NCBI RefSeq assembly: GCF_000260715.1
Contig: NC_017834.1
Span: forward strand, 682,001 to 746,000
Length of the DNA: 64,000 nt
Source: Bifidobacterium animalis subsp. animalis ATCC 25527
GTDB lineage: Bacteria; Actinomycetota; Actinomycetes; Actinomycetales; Bifidobacteriaceae
Direction of reading: 5' to 3'
Under the pieces are notes generated by a model. It did no database searches and had not been told where the DNA came from. It saw nothing but the letters and a program-made list of their open reading frames with translations. Positions 26,928 through 36,914 of the stretch are shown here, piece by piece (position 1 is the stretch's first letter; the number at the start of each line of letters is the position of its first letter). The position numbers and the translations under genes were made by a program.

Positions 26928-26933
26928 CTTCAA

Positions 26934-26963
26934 GCGAGGATTCCATGGAATCCTCGCATTTTC
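26934..26963 (+). terminator. Terminator after tRNA-Arg
   Basis: A perfect 24-base palindrome (26934-26957; half-site GCGAGGATTCCA) followed by ATTTTC. It lies 6 bases after the tRNA and just before the end of the convergent dxs gene. Confidence 0.8.
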
Positions 26964-26977
26964 GTATGTATGGGGCG

Positions 26978-28825
26978 TCAGTCGAGCAGTCCGCGGATGC
27001 GCGAGCAGATTGACTCAACGGTCATGCCATAGCGGCTGTTGAGCTCGGCGAGCGGCGTGCGGTCGGTGAACTCCTTGTCGGCGCCGAAATTGAGCACGTG
27101 CATGGTGCAATCCGGCATCATGTTCGCGTAGAACGCCGTGATCTTCTCACCCCAGCCACCCTCGAGCTGGCTGTCTTCGAGCGTGACCACCACGCGGTGA
27201 TCCTCGGCGAGCGAGCGCAGCGTCTGCTCGTCAAGCGATGAGAACTGCAACGGGTTGATCAGCGTGGCCCCGATGGCAGGGGAGGAGTCTGCAAGCCGTT
27301 CGACCACGGCATGTGCGGTCGCGAACGCATTGCCCAGGCCGAGCACGGCGACGTCGGAGCCGTCCGAGACCACCTCATAGCCGAACCAGGGTTTGAGCAG
27401 ATCGGTCTTCTGCGGGGCGAGCGATGCCTCCGGGTCAAGTTCGCCGGCACGCTCCGCCTTGAGAATCGTGTCGCCCGGCACGCGGATCACCACCGGATGC
27501 GTGTTGCGTGCTGACGTCGACCAGGCGAGCATGTCGAGGAACATGCGGCGCGAAGTGGGGGCCAGGCAGGTCAGGCCCGGAATGTTGCCGAACATCGCGA
27601 TGTCGAAGGCGCCCGAATGCGTGTTGTCGGCGTCGGAGAGACCCGCGCCGAAGGAAAGGAGCGTCACCGGGGTGTCGTTGAGGGCGAGCTCCTGCTGCAA
27701 TTGGTCGAAGGTGCGCTGGAAGAACGTGGCGGAGGTGGCCACGACGGGTCTGCCACCGGCCTTGGCGATGCCAGAGGCAAAAGCCACGGCATGTTCCTCG
27801 GTGATGCCGGTATCCACATAATGCGCGCCGGCGCGCTCACGGAAGTCCTGCGTGATGCCGTTGGAACCGGGCGTGGCGGGCGAGATGACCACCAGCCCCG
27901 GTTCGGTGGCGAAACGGCGTTCCAGCGACGCCATGGCAAGACCGCCGTAGTATTTGCGGGCGCCAAGCGGGGAATCTGCCCGTGAGAGCGGATTCTGCCA
28001 ATGGTTCGCCTCACAGCGGCCTTCGCACACGCCTTGTGCGGCATCCTCGGCGTCGAGCCCCAACCCCTTCGTCGTGTGAATGTGCACCACCACCGGATGG
28101 TCGATGTCGCGCACCTCCTCGAAGGCGCGAATCAGCTCATGCACATCGTTGCCGTGCTCCACGTAGCGGTAGTCGAGTCCGAAGTCGCGGAACAGATTGC
28201 GCTCGCCCCTGCCGTGCGAGTCACGCATCGCGGCCAGCGTCGCATACATGCCACCATGGTTCTCGGCAATCGACATCTCATTGTCGTTGACGAGAATGAT
28301 CATATTGCCGCCTTGCTCGGCGGCGTTGTTGAGCCCCTCGAACGCAATCGCCGAGCTGAGGGCGCCGTCGCCGATCACCGCGATCACATTGTCCGTCTGC
28401 GCCGTGCCCCCCGCAGCCCGTACCATGTCACGTTCCTTCGCCATGCCGCATGCCAGCGAGATTGACGTGCCGGTATGCCCGAGCACGAAATGGTCATGCT
28501 CGCTTTCCCCTGGGTTCGTGAAACCGGTCACCGTGCCGAACAGCTCGGCCCTGCGGAACGCCTCGGCGCGCCCCGTGAGCATCTTGTGCACGTAGCTCTG
28601 GTGCGACACATCGAACACGATTTTGTCGAGCGGCGATTCGAACACGACATGCAATGCCACGCACGCCTCGACCAGACCAAGATTGGAACCGATATGGCCG
28701 CCGTACCTCTTGCCGTATTCGACAAGCGTCTCACGGATCTGCGCGCACAGGGCATCGAGCTGCGCGGGATGCAGCAGCTTCACGTCGGAAGGCGACAGCA
28801 CTTGAGACAGCAGGTCGTGTGTCAT
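26978..28825 (-). CDS. dxs: 1-deoxy-D-xylulose-5-phosphate synthase
   Basis: TPP enzyme of the non-mevalonate isoprenoid pathway, joining pyruvate and glyceraldehyde-3-phosphate; 615 residues, as expected. Visible features are GGHIGSNLGLVE with the substrate His region, DVSHQSYVHKMLTGR, the TPP/Mg motif GDGALSSAIAFEGLNNA ending in NDNEMS, the catalytic Glu in DTGITEEHAV, and a C-terminal transketolase-like domain. The ATG at 28825 follows GAGAGGGAT, rather far upstream. It is expressed from a near-consensus promoter about 100 bases upstream. Confidence 0.95.
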   Translation of the reverse strand: MTHDLLSQVLSPSDVKLLHPAQLDALCAQIRETLVEYGKRYGGHIGSNLGLVEACVALHVVFESPLDKIVFDVSHQSYVHKMLTGRAEAFRRAELFGTVTGFTNPGESEHDHFVLGHTGTSISLACGMAKERDMVRAAGGTAQTDNVIAVIGDGALSSAIAFEGLNNAAEQGGNMIILVNDNEMSIAENHGGMYATLAAMRDSHGRGERNLFRDFGLDYRYVEHGNDVHELIRAFEEVRDIDHPVVVHIHTTKGLGLDAEDAAQGVCEGRCEANHWQNPLSRADSPLGARKYYGGLAMASLERRFATEPGLVVISPATPGSNGITQDFRERAGAHYVDTGITEEHAVAFASGIAKAGGRPVVATSATFFQRTFDQLQQELALNDTPVTLLSFGAGLSDADNTHSGAFDIAMFGNIPGLTCLAPTSRRMFLDMLAWSTSARNTHPVVIRVPGDTILKAERAGELDPEASLAPQKTDLLKPWFGYEVVSDGSDVAVLGLGNAFATAHAVVERLADSSPAIGATLINPLQFSSLDEQTLRSLAEDHRVVVTLEDSQLEGGWGEKITAFYANMMPDCTMHVLNFGADKEFTDRTPLAELNSRYGMTVESICSRIRGLLD

Positions 28826-28922
28826 GAGATTAGTGATCCCTCTCTATTCCGCCGGGCAGGCGTTCGCAAGAATATGCGGGCATTCCAACATTCGCGTCGC
28901 ATATGGTCAACTTCATGCACAT

Positions 28923-28951
28923 ATTATAGTGTGAGAGCTATAAGGCATCAA
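28923..28951 (-). promoter_or_regulatory. dxs promoter
   Basis: On the minus strand, TTGATG (-35, 28946-28951), a 17-base spacer and a consensus TATAAT (-10, 28923-28928) are seen. Transcription would begin near 28916, giving a leader of about 90 bases before the dxs ATG. Confidence 0.75.
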
Positions 28952-29085
28952 TCATGTCAGACAATGCCGCAAAAGGAGTGCTCGTGCAAGCCGCGACACA
29001 CCTTTGGCGTACAGTGAACAAGTCAAGGTGAGCCGCGCGCCTCCCACACGGGATCGGGTGCAGGCGCACATGCGCTGGAGGTAAT

Positions 29086-29583
29086 ATGACCGCAAACAAG
29101 CCGCAAGTGGCAGTGATTATGGGCTCGGCGAGCGATTGGGAGACCATGAGGCACGCCTGTGAGATGCTCGACCGCTTCGAGGTTCCATATATGAAGCAGG
29201 TGGTCTCCGCACACCGCACCCCCGAACTCATGGGTGAATTCGCACACAATGCCCGCGCCAACGGGCTCAAGATCATCATCGCAGGTGCCGGCGGCGCCGC
29301 CCATCTGCCTGGCATGGTGGCCGCGCAGACCACGTTGCCGGTCATCGGCGTGCCGGTGCGCTCCCACGCGCTCTCCGGCTGGGATTCGCTGCTCTCCATC
29401 GTGCAGATGCCGGGAGGTATTCCGGTAGCCACGACTGCCGTGGGCAACTCGGGCGCCACGAACGCGGGCCTGCTCGCCGTAAGCATGCTGAGCATGGACG
29501 ACGAGCGTCTGGCGGACGCACTGCAGGCATACCGCGACGAACTCAAGGAGAAGGTGGAGCAGTCCAATGCCGAGCTTATCTGA
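29086..29583 (+). CDS. purE: N5-carboxyaminoimidazole ribonucleotide mutase PurE
   Basis: Converts N5-CAIR to CAIR in purine synthesis; 165 residues, the usual class I size. [10 protein letters not shown] (phosphate-binding loop with the catalytic Ser-Asp) and the AHRTPELM and [15 protein letters not shown] motifs are intact. GGAGGT lies about 4 bases before the ATG. Its end overlaps purK by 17 bases, so the two enzymes that turn AIR into CAIR are translationally coupled. Confidence 0.96.
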   Translation: MTANKPQVAVIMGSASDWETMRHACEMLDRFEVPYMKQVVSAHRTPELMGEFAHNARANGLKIIIAGAGGAAHLPGMVAAQTTLPVIGVPVRSHALSGWDSLLSIVQMPGGIPVATTAVGNSGATNAGLLAVSMLSMDDERLADALQAYRDELKEKVEQSNAELI

Positions 29584-30718
29584 CGAAACCGGCGGCCAGA
29601 TCACGCGTTTGCTGCCGGGGGCGACCATCGGCATCGTCGGCGGAGGCCAGCTCGGCCGCATGATGGCGCTTGCCGCGAAATACATGGGCTTCCGCATCGG
29701 CACGCTTGACCCGACGCCTGATTGCCCCACCGCGCAGGTTGCCGACTTCCAGATTGTCGCCGACTACGACGACCAGGAGGCGATTCGCGAGCTCGCCGAA
29801 CGCAGCGACGTGCTCACCTACGAGTTCGAGAACGTGGATGCCGACGCATTGGATGCGGTCCGCGACATTGTGGCGATTCCGCAGGGCACCGACCTGCTGC
29901 GCGTGACACAGAACCGCATCGCCGAGAAGACGTTCATCAATGACCATGGCATCGCCACGGCACCATGGCGACCGGTGGGCTCACGCGCAGAGCTCGACGC
30001 GGCGCTCGCCGAGATCGGCTACCCGGCCGTGCTCAAGACCTGTGAAGGCGGTTATGACGGCCATGGGCAGATCGTGTTGCGCACACCGGACGATTTGGCC
30101 GAGGTATGGCCGGAGGGGAACTTCCCGCAGGCGATACTCGAGGGGTTCGTCGATTTCGCGTTCGAGGCCTCCATTCTGGTGAGCGGCAACGGCAACGATT
30201 ACCAGACGTTCCCGATCGTACGCAACATCCACCGCGACAACATTCTGCATCTCACTCTTGCCCCGGCGAATGTGAGCGAGCAGGTGGCACGCACCGCACA
30301 CGAACTGGCGCTCGAGCTCGCGCGCGGCTTCAAATTGGCGGGCACGCTCGCCATCGAACTGTTCATCAAGGCGGACGGTACCGTGATCGTCAACGAGCTC
30401 GCACCGCGCCCACACAATTCCGGCCATTACAGCATTGAAGCCTGCGATTTCGACCAATTCGACATGCATGTGCTCGGAATCGCCGGCTGGAATCTGCCCA
30501 CACCGCGTCTGCTCAGCCCGGCCGTCATGGTGAACGTGCTCGGCCAGCACATTGCGCCCACGCAGGCCGCGGAGCCGATGCATCCCGAATGGCATGTGCA
30601 CGACTACGGCAAGGCCGATGCCAAATTCAACCGCAAAATGGGGCACATCACCGTGCTGTGTGAGAATCCTGAGGATGCGGCGCAGTCATTGGAACAGACA
30701 GGCTGCTGGAGCTGTTGA
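29567..30718 (+). CDS. purK: N5-carboxyaminoimidazole ribonucleotide synthase PurK
   Basis: ATP-grasp enzyme making N5-CAIR from AIR, bicarbonate and ATP; 383 residues. The N-terminal [16 protein letters not shown] motif, the ATP-grasp region [16 protein letters not shown] and the metal/catalytic segment [18 protein letters not shown] are clear. It overlaps the purE 3' end by 17 bases, and its own stop overlaps a possible TTG upstream start of the next gene. Together with purE this bypasses the need for a vertebrate-type AIR carboxylase. Confidence 0.96.
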   Translation: MPSLSDETGGQITRLLPGATIGIVGGGQLGRMMALAAKYMGFRIGTLDPTPDCPTAQVADFQIVADYDDQEAIRELAERSDVLTYEFENVDADALDAVRDIVAIPQGTDLLRVTQNRIAEKTFINDHGIATAPWRPVGSRAELDAALAEIGYPAVLKTCEGGYDGHGQIVLRTPDDLAEVWPEGNFPQAILEGFVDFAFEASILVSGNGNDYQTFPIVRNIHRDNILHLTLAPANVSEQVARTAHELALELARGFKLAGTLAIELFIKADGTVIVNELAPRPHNSGHYSIEACDFDQFDMHVLGIAGWNLPTPRLLSPAVMVNVLGQHIAPTQAAEPMHPEWHVHDYGKADAKFNRKMGHITVLCENPEDAAQSLEQTGCWSC

Positions 30719-30753
30719 ACGCTCCAGATGGCATACGGATTGCAGGTGGGAAC

Positions 30754-31155
30754 ATGAACGAGCGCAATACACGGCAGAAGGACGTCATTCGCGAGGCGTT
30801 GCAGGGTGCAGACGATTTCATCTCCGCACAACAGCTGCATGCACGGCTCGAAGACGCCGGCGAGCACATTGCACTCGCCACCGTGTACCGCCAGCTGGGT
30901 GCGATGGCCGACGCCAAACAGGTGGACACCGTACGGCTCAATGGGCAGCAGCTGTTCAGACTGTGCAATGCCGGCGGCCACCACCACCATCTCGTATGCG
31001 TGTCGTGCGGCAAGACGGTGGAGATCGATCCTCCGAGCGAGGCGTGGCTGCAGTCCGTAGCCCAGCAGCATGACTTCACCATCGAGTCGCATACGCTCGA
31101 GGTGTTCGGACTGTGCGCGGACTGCCGTGCCGCACGCGGTGACTCCGCAGCCTGA
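30754..31155 (+). CDS. Fur-family metalloregulator (Zur-like)
   Basis: A 133-residue DNA-binding metal sensor. The N-terminal winged helix (RQKDVIREALQGADDFISAQQLHARL, LATVYRQLGAMADA) is followed by the His-rich segment GGHHHHLVC and the structural zinc pairs Cys82/Cys85 and Cys121/Cys124. The many actinobacterial Fur proteins sense iron, zinc or manganese; the short His-rich metal site and GQQLFRLC segment suggest a Zur-like zinc sensor, but this is only an inference. ATG 30754 with AGGTGGG is preferred to TTG 30715. It sits 35 bases after purK and may share its transcript. Confidence 0.85.
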   Translation: MNERNTRQKDVIREALQGADDFISAQQLHARLEDAGEHIALATVYRQLGAMADAKQVDTVRLNGQQLFRLCNAGGHHHHLVCVSCGKTVEIDPPSEAWLQSVAQQHDFTIESHTLEVFGLCADCRAARGDSAA

Positions 31156-31184
31156 CACTTCACAGCAGGCTTAGCGCCCGCTCA

Positions 31185-31250
31185 CGCGTGTTCTGCGTAA
31201 AAGGGGACAAATACATGCATGTATTTGTCCCCTTTTACGCAGAACACGCG
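31185..31250. terminator. 66-bp perfect palindrome, bidirectional terminator
   Basis: The 33-base half 31185-31217 is the exact reverse complement of 31218-31250 (centre CATG|CATG, outer end CGCGTGTTCTGCG). It contains AAAAGGGG and CCCCTTTT at symmetric places, so each strand has a GC stem followed by a T-run. It lies between the convergent Fur-family and DUF2156 genes, fitting a bidirectional terminator, but the complete symmetry is unusually long. Confidence 0.85.
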
Positions 31251-31255
31251 ATGGT

Positions 31256-34024
31256 TTACCGTGGTTCGTCAGCTTGGTCGTCCACCGGCTTGCCGCCCTT
31301 GGCGTCATGGACCCCGGACTCGTGTGCAGTATCGGTTGCGCTTCCTGCAGGCTGCCCATGGTCCGTTGCCTTCCCGTCATCATTCGGCTTGGCCGGTTTG
31401 AAGCTCGAAAGCATGCCCAGGGCATCCCTGAACGTCAAGGTGGGCAGGTAGGCGCGAATGATTGCAATGCCGAGATTGGCGAGCAACGCGGAATCCGGGT
31501 AGCTGATGTAGACCGGACGCTCGATCGGCTGGAACTTCTTCTTGAAGTTGTAGAGCGACTTGAACCTATAGGCCGGTTCGAGCAGATCCGCCACAAGCGC
31601 GAGCGAATGCTGGAGCATTGTGGTGCCATCGACATTCGAGCTGTCGTCGCTCTTCGCGTCGGTGAAGTTCTTGAGTCCCGTGAGCGGTGCCGCCGACAGG
31701 CTCACGAACTGCACCTGGTTGCTCGGATCGGCCACACCCTGATCATGCATGCGCTGGGCCATGCGTGCGATGAGGAACTCCATGATGCCGTTGTAGCTTC
31801 CGGAACGGTAGCGCATGAAGTCCAGCGTCCAGCCGATTACGCGCCCGTTGTTGAATGTGGGCAGCCAGCTCGTGACCGCCTGCACTATGCCGTCGGAATC
31901 TATGGCATAGAGCACCTGAACGCGCGGGTCCTTGAGCTCCTCCACGCCGCCGAGCGTGAACTTCATCTCAGGCAGCGCCTTGCCTTCGCTCCACTGCTCG
32001 GAAATCTCCTCGATCTGCACCTGCACCTCATGGGGCGCCTCATCGTAGGTGCTCATCTCATCGACAATGCCCTCGCGCTTTGCCTTGTTGATGGCCGTGC
32101 GAATGTCCTGCCACTTCTTGCCGGTGGTCTTCCAGCTTTGCGGGTCAATGAGCATCTCGTCTCCCACCACAATGGAGTGCCATCCGAGCTGCTGCAGGTG
32201 ATCCTTGGCCTCCTCGTGGATGGCGTAGAACACCGGGGACCATGAATGGTCGGAGCAGTAGCGGGCGAATTCGTCCATATCGCTCATCCATTCATCCGGG
32301 TCGCCGAATGGTCCGGTGGTGGTCAATGCGATGTGGTTGAGCACACGGTAGGCGACAGCGGACCTTTTGCTGGGCGACAGCCAGTATTCGTTGCCCTCCC
32401 ACGTCGTCATGAAGCTCATGGACTCGCCGCCGTCCTCCACCAGTTCCTCGGCCAGCGCATGGGCCTTGTGATCATAGTCGATTGACGCGTTGAGCCATGC
32501 GAAGGAAACCATGACGAGTACGATCCAGAACACAATGCCCACGCCCTGCAGAACAAGCGAAGCCAGCGGGGTGACGGCGATGAACGAGATGCTCGAATCC
32601 GTCAGATACCCGATCGGCAGGAACCTCGCAGGCCATTCGCGTAGCACCATGCCCACATTCGGACGCGGCGTGAAATCCTGAGGTCGTAAACAGGCGAACA
32701 GCAGATAGATGGCCGAACATACGACGAAGGCAATCACAATGGCAGCCGCACAGCGGCGAAGCGTCCGCGGTTTCGTGCGAATGGAGAAATGCGGGAGCTC
32801 TATGATCACGGCAATCGCGTATATGAGCGGTATAAGCGCATTGACGAGAATCATGCGCGGTATGTTGCCCATGGTGATATGCAGCTGATCATCCCACGAA
32901 TACGGCAACAGGTAGTAGGAGATGGCGAAGAACGCGCTCGCGGCATAGAACACGATGCTGCTGATCGCGGCGGTGCGCCGTCCCAGCCACATGCCCCATG
33001 CCAGGGCGAGCATCACCAGCAGCGGCAGCACCGACCTCACCACGTCTCCCGGTTGGCTGGCGCGCATGAGCGAATACTGTTGGAGGCAGCCGTCGACCAC
33101 ATGGCCGTGCATGCAGGCCGCCAACACCCCGGTGTTCACCGATTCGGGGCTGAGCACCAGCGCCACCGACACGAGAGGGCCGGCATGGGATCGCGACGAA
33201 GTCGCCACCATGGGGCCCAAGGCGAGCACCACGCCGATCGCGCCGAAGATGCGGCGAATCTCCTGCGACGAACTGTATTGCCAATGCCACTGCTCGGCTT
33301 CGATTGGCTTGCCGGCAATCGCACGGCCTATGATCTGCCCGATGATCGCGGCGAACAGCACGCAATAATCGCCGGGATTGCCGCCGTAGAGCACCACGAC
33401 CATGATGGCCGTGTAGCCGATGATGCGTATGCGTCTGCGCCACAATTGGTATGAGAACGCCGTCGCCGCCATGAGCGCGCCGATCACCAGCACGACGGGG
33501 GAGAGCGTGAAGCTGATGTTCAGCACCTCCGCACGTTCGCCGAGCAACGCGCTGATCGCCGAACAGATGATCAGACCCACGAGTGTGCCGGATGCGGCGC
33601 TCACCAGACTGATGGCGGCCGTGCGGGACTTGCCGAGATAGGGTTCCGCCAAGCACAGCACCAACAGGATCAGCAGTGCATCCACGATCATCTGGAATAC
33701 CGAACCGGTGAGGAACAGCGAGGCGATGAGATGCCCCACATTGAACTCGTGCAGACTCGTGGTGAGCGCATGGCGTGGCATCTTGTGGTGCTCGATGTTG
33801 TACCATGCCCACCAGCACACATTGATCATGATGAAGCCGAAGGTGACCCACAGGGCGAAGCTCTGCTCGTGAATCCAACGCCGGATGTCGTTCAGCAGCT
33901 GGTTGCTCACCGGTTGCGCCGCATACCGCTTCGGCGCTTTGGGAGGTTTGGGGCTGGTCGGCGGTTTTGCCGCCGCTTGCGTCTGCCCGCTGGCGACGCC
34001 GTCATTCGAATCCGTTGCGCTCAC
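31256..34024 (-). CDS. Membrane DUF2156 protein (MprF-like aminoacyl-phosphatidylglycerol synthase)
   Basis: A 922-residue protein. After a Pro/Lys-rich N-terminal tail there are about a dozen hydrophobic segments (roughly residues 55-490), then a soluble DUF2156 domain (about 500-850) with WLSPSKRSAVAYRVLNH, GWHSIVVGDEMLIDPQSW, ALPEMKFTLGG, GWTLDFMRYRSGSYNGIMEFL and FVSLSAAPL, as in MprF/LPG synthetases. The tail is acidic and Gly/Asp-rich. The likely activity is transfer of an amino acid from tRNA to phosphatidylglycerol. The TM region is only loosely MprF-like. It overlaps the next upstream gene by an ATGA junction. Confidence 0.8.
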   Translation of the reverse strand: MSATDSNDGVASGQTQAAAKPPTSPKPPKAPKRYAAQPVSNQLLNDIRRWIHEQSFALWVTFGFIMINVCWWAWYNIEHHKMPRHALTTSLHEFNVGHLIASLFLTGSVFQMIVDALLILLVLCLAEPYLGKSRTAAISLVSAASGTLVGLIICSAISALLGERAEVLNISFTLSPVVLVIGALMAATAFSYQLWRRRIRIIGYTAIMVVVLYGGNPGDYCVLFAAIIGQIIGRAIAGKPIEAEQWHWQYSSSQEIRRIFGAIGVVLALGPMVATSSRSHAGPLVSVALVLSPESVNTGVLAACMHGHVVDGCLQQYSLMRASQPGDVVRSVLPLLVMLALAWGMWLGRRTAAISSIVFYAASAFFAISYYLLPYSWDDQLHITMGNIPRMILVNALIPLIYAIAVIIELPHFSIRTKPRTLRRCAAAIVIAFVVCSAIYLLFACLRPQDFTPRPNVGMVLREWPARFLPIGYLTDSSISFIAVTPLASLVLQGVGIVFWIVLVMVSFAWLNASIDYDHKAHALAEELVEDGGESMSFMTTWEGNEYWLSPSKRSAVAYRVLNHIALTTTGPFGDPDEWMSDMDEFARYCSDHSWSPVFYAIHEEAKDHLQQLGWHSIVVGDEMLIDPQSWKTTGKKWQDIRTAINKAKREGIVDEMSTYDEAPHEVQVQIEEISEQWSEGKALPEMKFTLGGVEELKDPRVQVLYAIDSDGIVQAVTSWLPTFNNGRVIGWTLDFMRYRSGSYNGIMEFLIARMAQRMHDQGVADPSNQVQFVSLSAAPLTGLKNFTDAKSDDSSNVDGTTMLQHSLALVADLLEPAYRFKSLYNFKKKFQPIERPVYISYPDSALLANLGIAIIRAYLPTLTFRDALGMLSSFKPAKPNDDGKATDHGQPAGSATDTAHESGVHDAKGGKPVDDQADEPR

Positions 34025-35394
34025 GATATCTCCTTCACTTCTGAATCGGTCGGGAACTGCACATTCGCGTTGCCCAATCCCATGCGTTCACATAAATACG
34101 GCAGGGCCACGGCGAAGACGGCATTGACGGCATGCCAGTCGTGACCCCAGTTGCTCACTGCGAATCTGAACACCGTCCACCCGTTTTCCCGGGCGGTGTC
34201 GCCGATCTTGCGTATGTTGTCGACGGATTCGCCGTCGCGCGCACCCGCACCAAGGATCATGAGCTGTTTTGACGGCGCATTGTTCCGAATCGCATTTTGC
34301 GGCACCTGCCGCTCATATTCCGCCTTATCCCCGGAGAAATACGTCTCGACCATATGGTCCACGCTGCCCTCGGTCGGAGCGATCTCACCGTCTACGGCCA
34401 GCACGTTGCCGTAGATGTTCGGATGGTTTGGCGCCAGCTGCGTCGCGCATGTGCCGCCCTGCGAGAACCCTCCGATCGTCCACTGTGATGCCTTGTCGTT
34501 GACGGGCAGGTTCGCTTTGATCCAATCGGGTACGTCCTGTGCAAGATACGTTTCGGCCTTGCCCCATTTCGTGGTGTCCGCACACAGGCTGTTGCGCGTC
34601 GCCTCGGTGTTCTGGTCCGGGCTGACCACAATCGGCGCGAGTCCATGGTGCTCGGCAGCGAATTTACTCAGGACCTTCACCGTGTTGCTGGCGGTGAAGA
34701 ATCTGGTGGGCGAGCCGGGCTGGCCGGCGAACATCACCATGACCGGCAATTTCGGCGGGTGCTTGGCAAAGGCCGCCGGCGGCAGCCACACGAGCGCTTC
34801 GCGCGCCTTGAACCCGGATTTCGGATTCGGGATGTCCACGTGCACGAGTTTGCCCGATTGGGGAATCTGCGTGGTGTTGCGGCTCTTCGCTACCGCCTGC
34901 TCGTTCCATTCACGTACCGAGATCGTGCTGAGCGAAAGATTCAGCGCCGAGATATGTGGGTAGGGCGAGTAGTCGAACAGACTGCCCATCGTCTGGTATT
35001 CGCCGTAGATCTCGTTTACATGCACCGCGGTGGCGAGCAATGTGGCCGGAATCATGACGATGGCGAGCACGCGCAACCAGCCGTGGGTCATCACCGCCGC
35101 GGCGACCATGAAGGCGAACAGGAACACGCCCACGCCAATCGCAATGATCACAGGCCAGCCCAGCGAGACCCCGAACAGCAAAAACACGTCGGAACACACA
35201 TAGGTTACGGCAAGACCAATGAATCCGGCGAGGAGCCCTATGCCAAGCTGTTTGAGGAAGCGCTTGCGCGACTCGCCTCTGCTCTGGCATATGAGCAATA
35301 CGACGATGCCGATCGCCACCAATGCCCATATGGTGATGGGGAACCAGCCGCTCATCACGTCGATGGCATAGAACCAGTTCTTGATGCCTGCCAT
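34021..35394 (-). CDS. Membrane-anchored alpha/beta hydrolase (esterase D-like; possible aminoacyl-PG hydrolase)
   Basis: A 457-residue protein. The N-terminal third has four hydrophobic segments; the remainder is an alpha/beta-hydrolase of the esterase D/mycolyltransferase-like type. The nucleophile elbow is GGFSQGG, and GAGARDGESVDN and NWGHDWHAVN supply the acidic residue and His regions. The gene overlaps the DUF2156 gene (ATGA), so they are one operon. In other actinobacteria and some firmicutes an aminoacyl-PG synthase is paired with a membrane hydrolase that removes the amino acid; the same pairing is the best guess here, not proof. AGGAG precedes the ATG at 35394. Confidence 0.8.
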   Translation of the reverse strand: MAGIKNWFYAIDVMSGWFPITIWALVAIGIVVLLICQSRGESRKRFLKQLGIGLLAGFIGLAVTYVCSDVFLLFGVSLGWPVIIAIGVGVFLFAFMVAAAVMTHGWLRVLAIVMIPATLLATAVHVNEIYGEYQTMGSLFDYSPYPHISALNLSLSTISVREWNEQAVAKSRNTTQIPQSGKLVHVDIPNPKSGFKAREALVWLPPAAFAKHPPKLPVMVMFAGQPGSPTRFFTASNTVKVLSKFAAEHHGLAPIVVSPDQNTEATRNSLCADTTKWGKAETYLAQDVPDWIKANLPVNDKASQWTIGGFSQGGTCATQLAPNHPNIYGNVLAVDGEIAPTEGSVDHMVETYFSGDKAEYERQVPQNAIRNNAPSKQLMILGAGARDGESVDNIRKIGDTARENGWTVFRFAVSNWGHDWHAVNAVFAVALPYLCERMGLGNANVQFPTDSEVKEIS

Positions 35395-35515
35395 ATGTGT
35401 TCCGCTCCTCTATCGGTTGTCTACTCCCACCATAGTGAGCGGCGGAATCAATGCGTATGCGTTCTGTAATGCGCTGAAAACATGTTCGCCTTGCATATGG
35501 CTCCCCATATGGGTA

Positions 35516-35569
35516 ACCGCTGTGGGGCCGCCGCTCCCACATGAGAGAACGTGGCGGCCCCACAGCGGT
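35516..35569. terminator. 17-bp inverted repeat after purD
   Basis: ACCGCTGTGGGGCCGCC (35516-35532) pairs perfectly with 35553-35569 around a 20-base loop. It lies between the purD stop and the upstream end of the hydrolase gene on the minus strand. No T-run follows on that strand, so it may be a Rho-supported terminator or a transcript-stabilising hairpin. Confidence 0.6.
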
Positions 35570-35604
35570 ATGGTGTACTGCGATATCGGAATCAGCTGCG
35601 CTGG

Positions 35605-36867
35605 CTACGCTTCGAGCGCCTTGGCGCCGATGTCGTGGCGGTAGAACATGCCTGCGGTGTCGGCGTTGTCGAGAATCTCGTAGACCTTCTTCTGGGCGCT
35701 CGGAATGTCGTCCGCGCTCACCTCGACGAGCAGCACGCGACCGGAGTCGGCAACCAGATCGTCGCCCTCGCGCTTCACGCCGGCATAGAACACATGGGAG
35801 TCGGCACCGGTCTTGAACTGCGGTACCTTGGCCCCCTTGAGCACATTGGTCGGGTAGCCGTCGGCTGCAAGCACCACGCCGAGCGTCGTGCCCTCCTCAA
35901 GCCAGGTGAACTCAGGAGCCTCGCCATCAAGCATGGCCTGAATGGCCTGCCCGAGATCGCTGTGCAGGCGGGGGAGAATCACCTCGGTTTCCGGGTCGCC
36001 GAACCGTGCGTTGAACTCGATCACCTTCGGGCCGTCGGCCGTGGCGATCAGGCCCGCATACAGAATGCCCACGAACGGCGTGCCTTCGGCGGCCATGGCT
36101 TCGACCGTCGGCTTGACAATGGTCTCAAGGGCCTCATCGACCACGTCCTGGCTAATCTGGGGCACGGGGGAGTAGGCACCCATGCCACCGGTGTTTGGGC
36201 CCTCATCGTTGTCATAGGCGCGCTTGTGGTCCTGCGAGATTGGCATGGGCCAGAATTCTGTGCCGTTCACGAAGCTCATGAGCGAGAACTCCTGGCCCTC
36301 TAGGTAATCCTCAATCACCACCCGGGCGCCGGCGGAGCCAAAACGGTGGTCCACGAAAATGTCGTTCAATGCAGCCAGGGCCGTTTCGACGTCCATCGCC
36401 ACTGTGACGCCCTTGCCGGCGGCCAGACCATCGGCCTTGACCACGATCGGCGCACCATGCTCGTTCACATAGTCGGTGGCGCTCCTGAGATCGTCGAAGG
36501 TGCGGTATGCGGCCGTGGGAATGTTGTGGCGTTCCATCAGACGCTTGGCGAAATCCTTCGAGCCCTCGATCTGTGCGGCTGCCTTGCTCGGGCCGAACGC
36601 CTTGATGCCGGCCGCGGCCAGCGCATCCACAATGCCCTCGATGAGCGGCACCTCAGGACCCACGAACACCCAGTCGTAGTCGTTGTTGCGCACGAAATCG
36701 ATGAGCGCGGCCTGATTCGACGGGTTGAGCGAGAGCGTGCGGATGCCGTCGAGCTCCATGCCCGGGTTGCCGGGGGCGACGGTTACCTCCTCGACGCTTG
36801 CTCCCTTGAGCAGCGTGTAGGCGATAGCATGCTCACGTGCGCCGGAACCGATAACAAGAACCTTCAT
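35605..36867 (-). CDS. purD: Phosphoribosylamine-glycine ligase PurD
   Basis: ATP-grasp enzyme making GAR; about 420 residues. [47 protein letters not shown] and [18 protein letters not shown] are all diagnostic. The ATG at 36867 is preferred; a GTG four codons earlier (36879) is possible but its ribosome-binding site is too close. It is the last gene of the purF-purM-purD minus-strand run, 47 bases after purM, with a 17-bp inverted repeat behind it. Confidence 0.96.
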   Translation of the reverse strand: MKVLVIGSGAREHAIAYTLLKGASVEEVTVAPGNPGMELDGIRTLSLNPSNQAALIDFVRNNDYDWVFVGPEVPLIEGIVDALAAAGIKAFGPSKAAAQIEGSKDFAKRLMERHNIPTAAYRTFDDLRSATDYVNEHGAPIVVKADGLAAGKGVTVAMDVETALAALNDIFVDHRFGSAGARVVIEDYLEGQEFSLMSFVNGTEFWPMPISQDHKRAYDNDEGPNTGGMGAYSPVPQISQDVVDEALETIVKPTVEAMAAEGTPFVGILYAGLIATADGPKVIEFNARFGDPETEVILPRLHSDLGQAIQAMLDGEAPEFTWLEEGTTLGVVLAADGYPTNVLKGAKVPQFKTGADSHVFYAGVKREGDDLVADSGRVLLVEVSADDIPSAQKKVYEILDNADTAGMFYRHDIGAKALEA

Positions 36868-36914
36868 ATTCCTCTTCACTTCCTTGGGGAAACTGTGCCA
36901 GTATGGGTTTGGTC

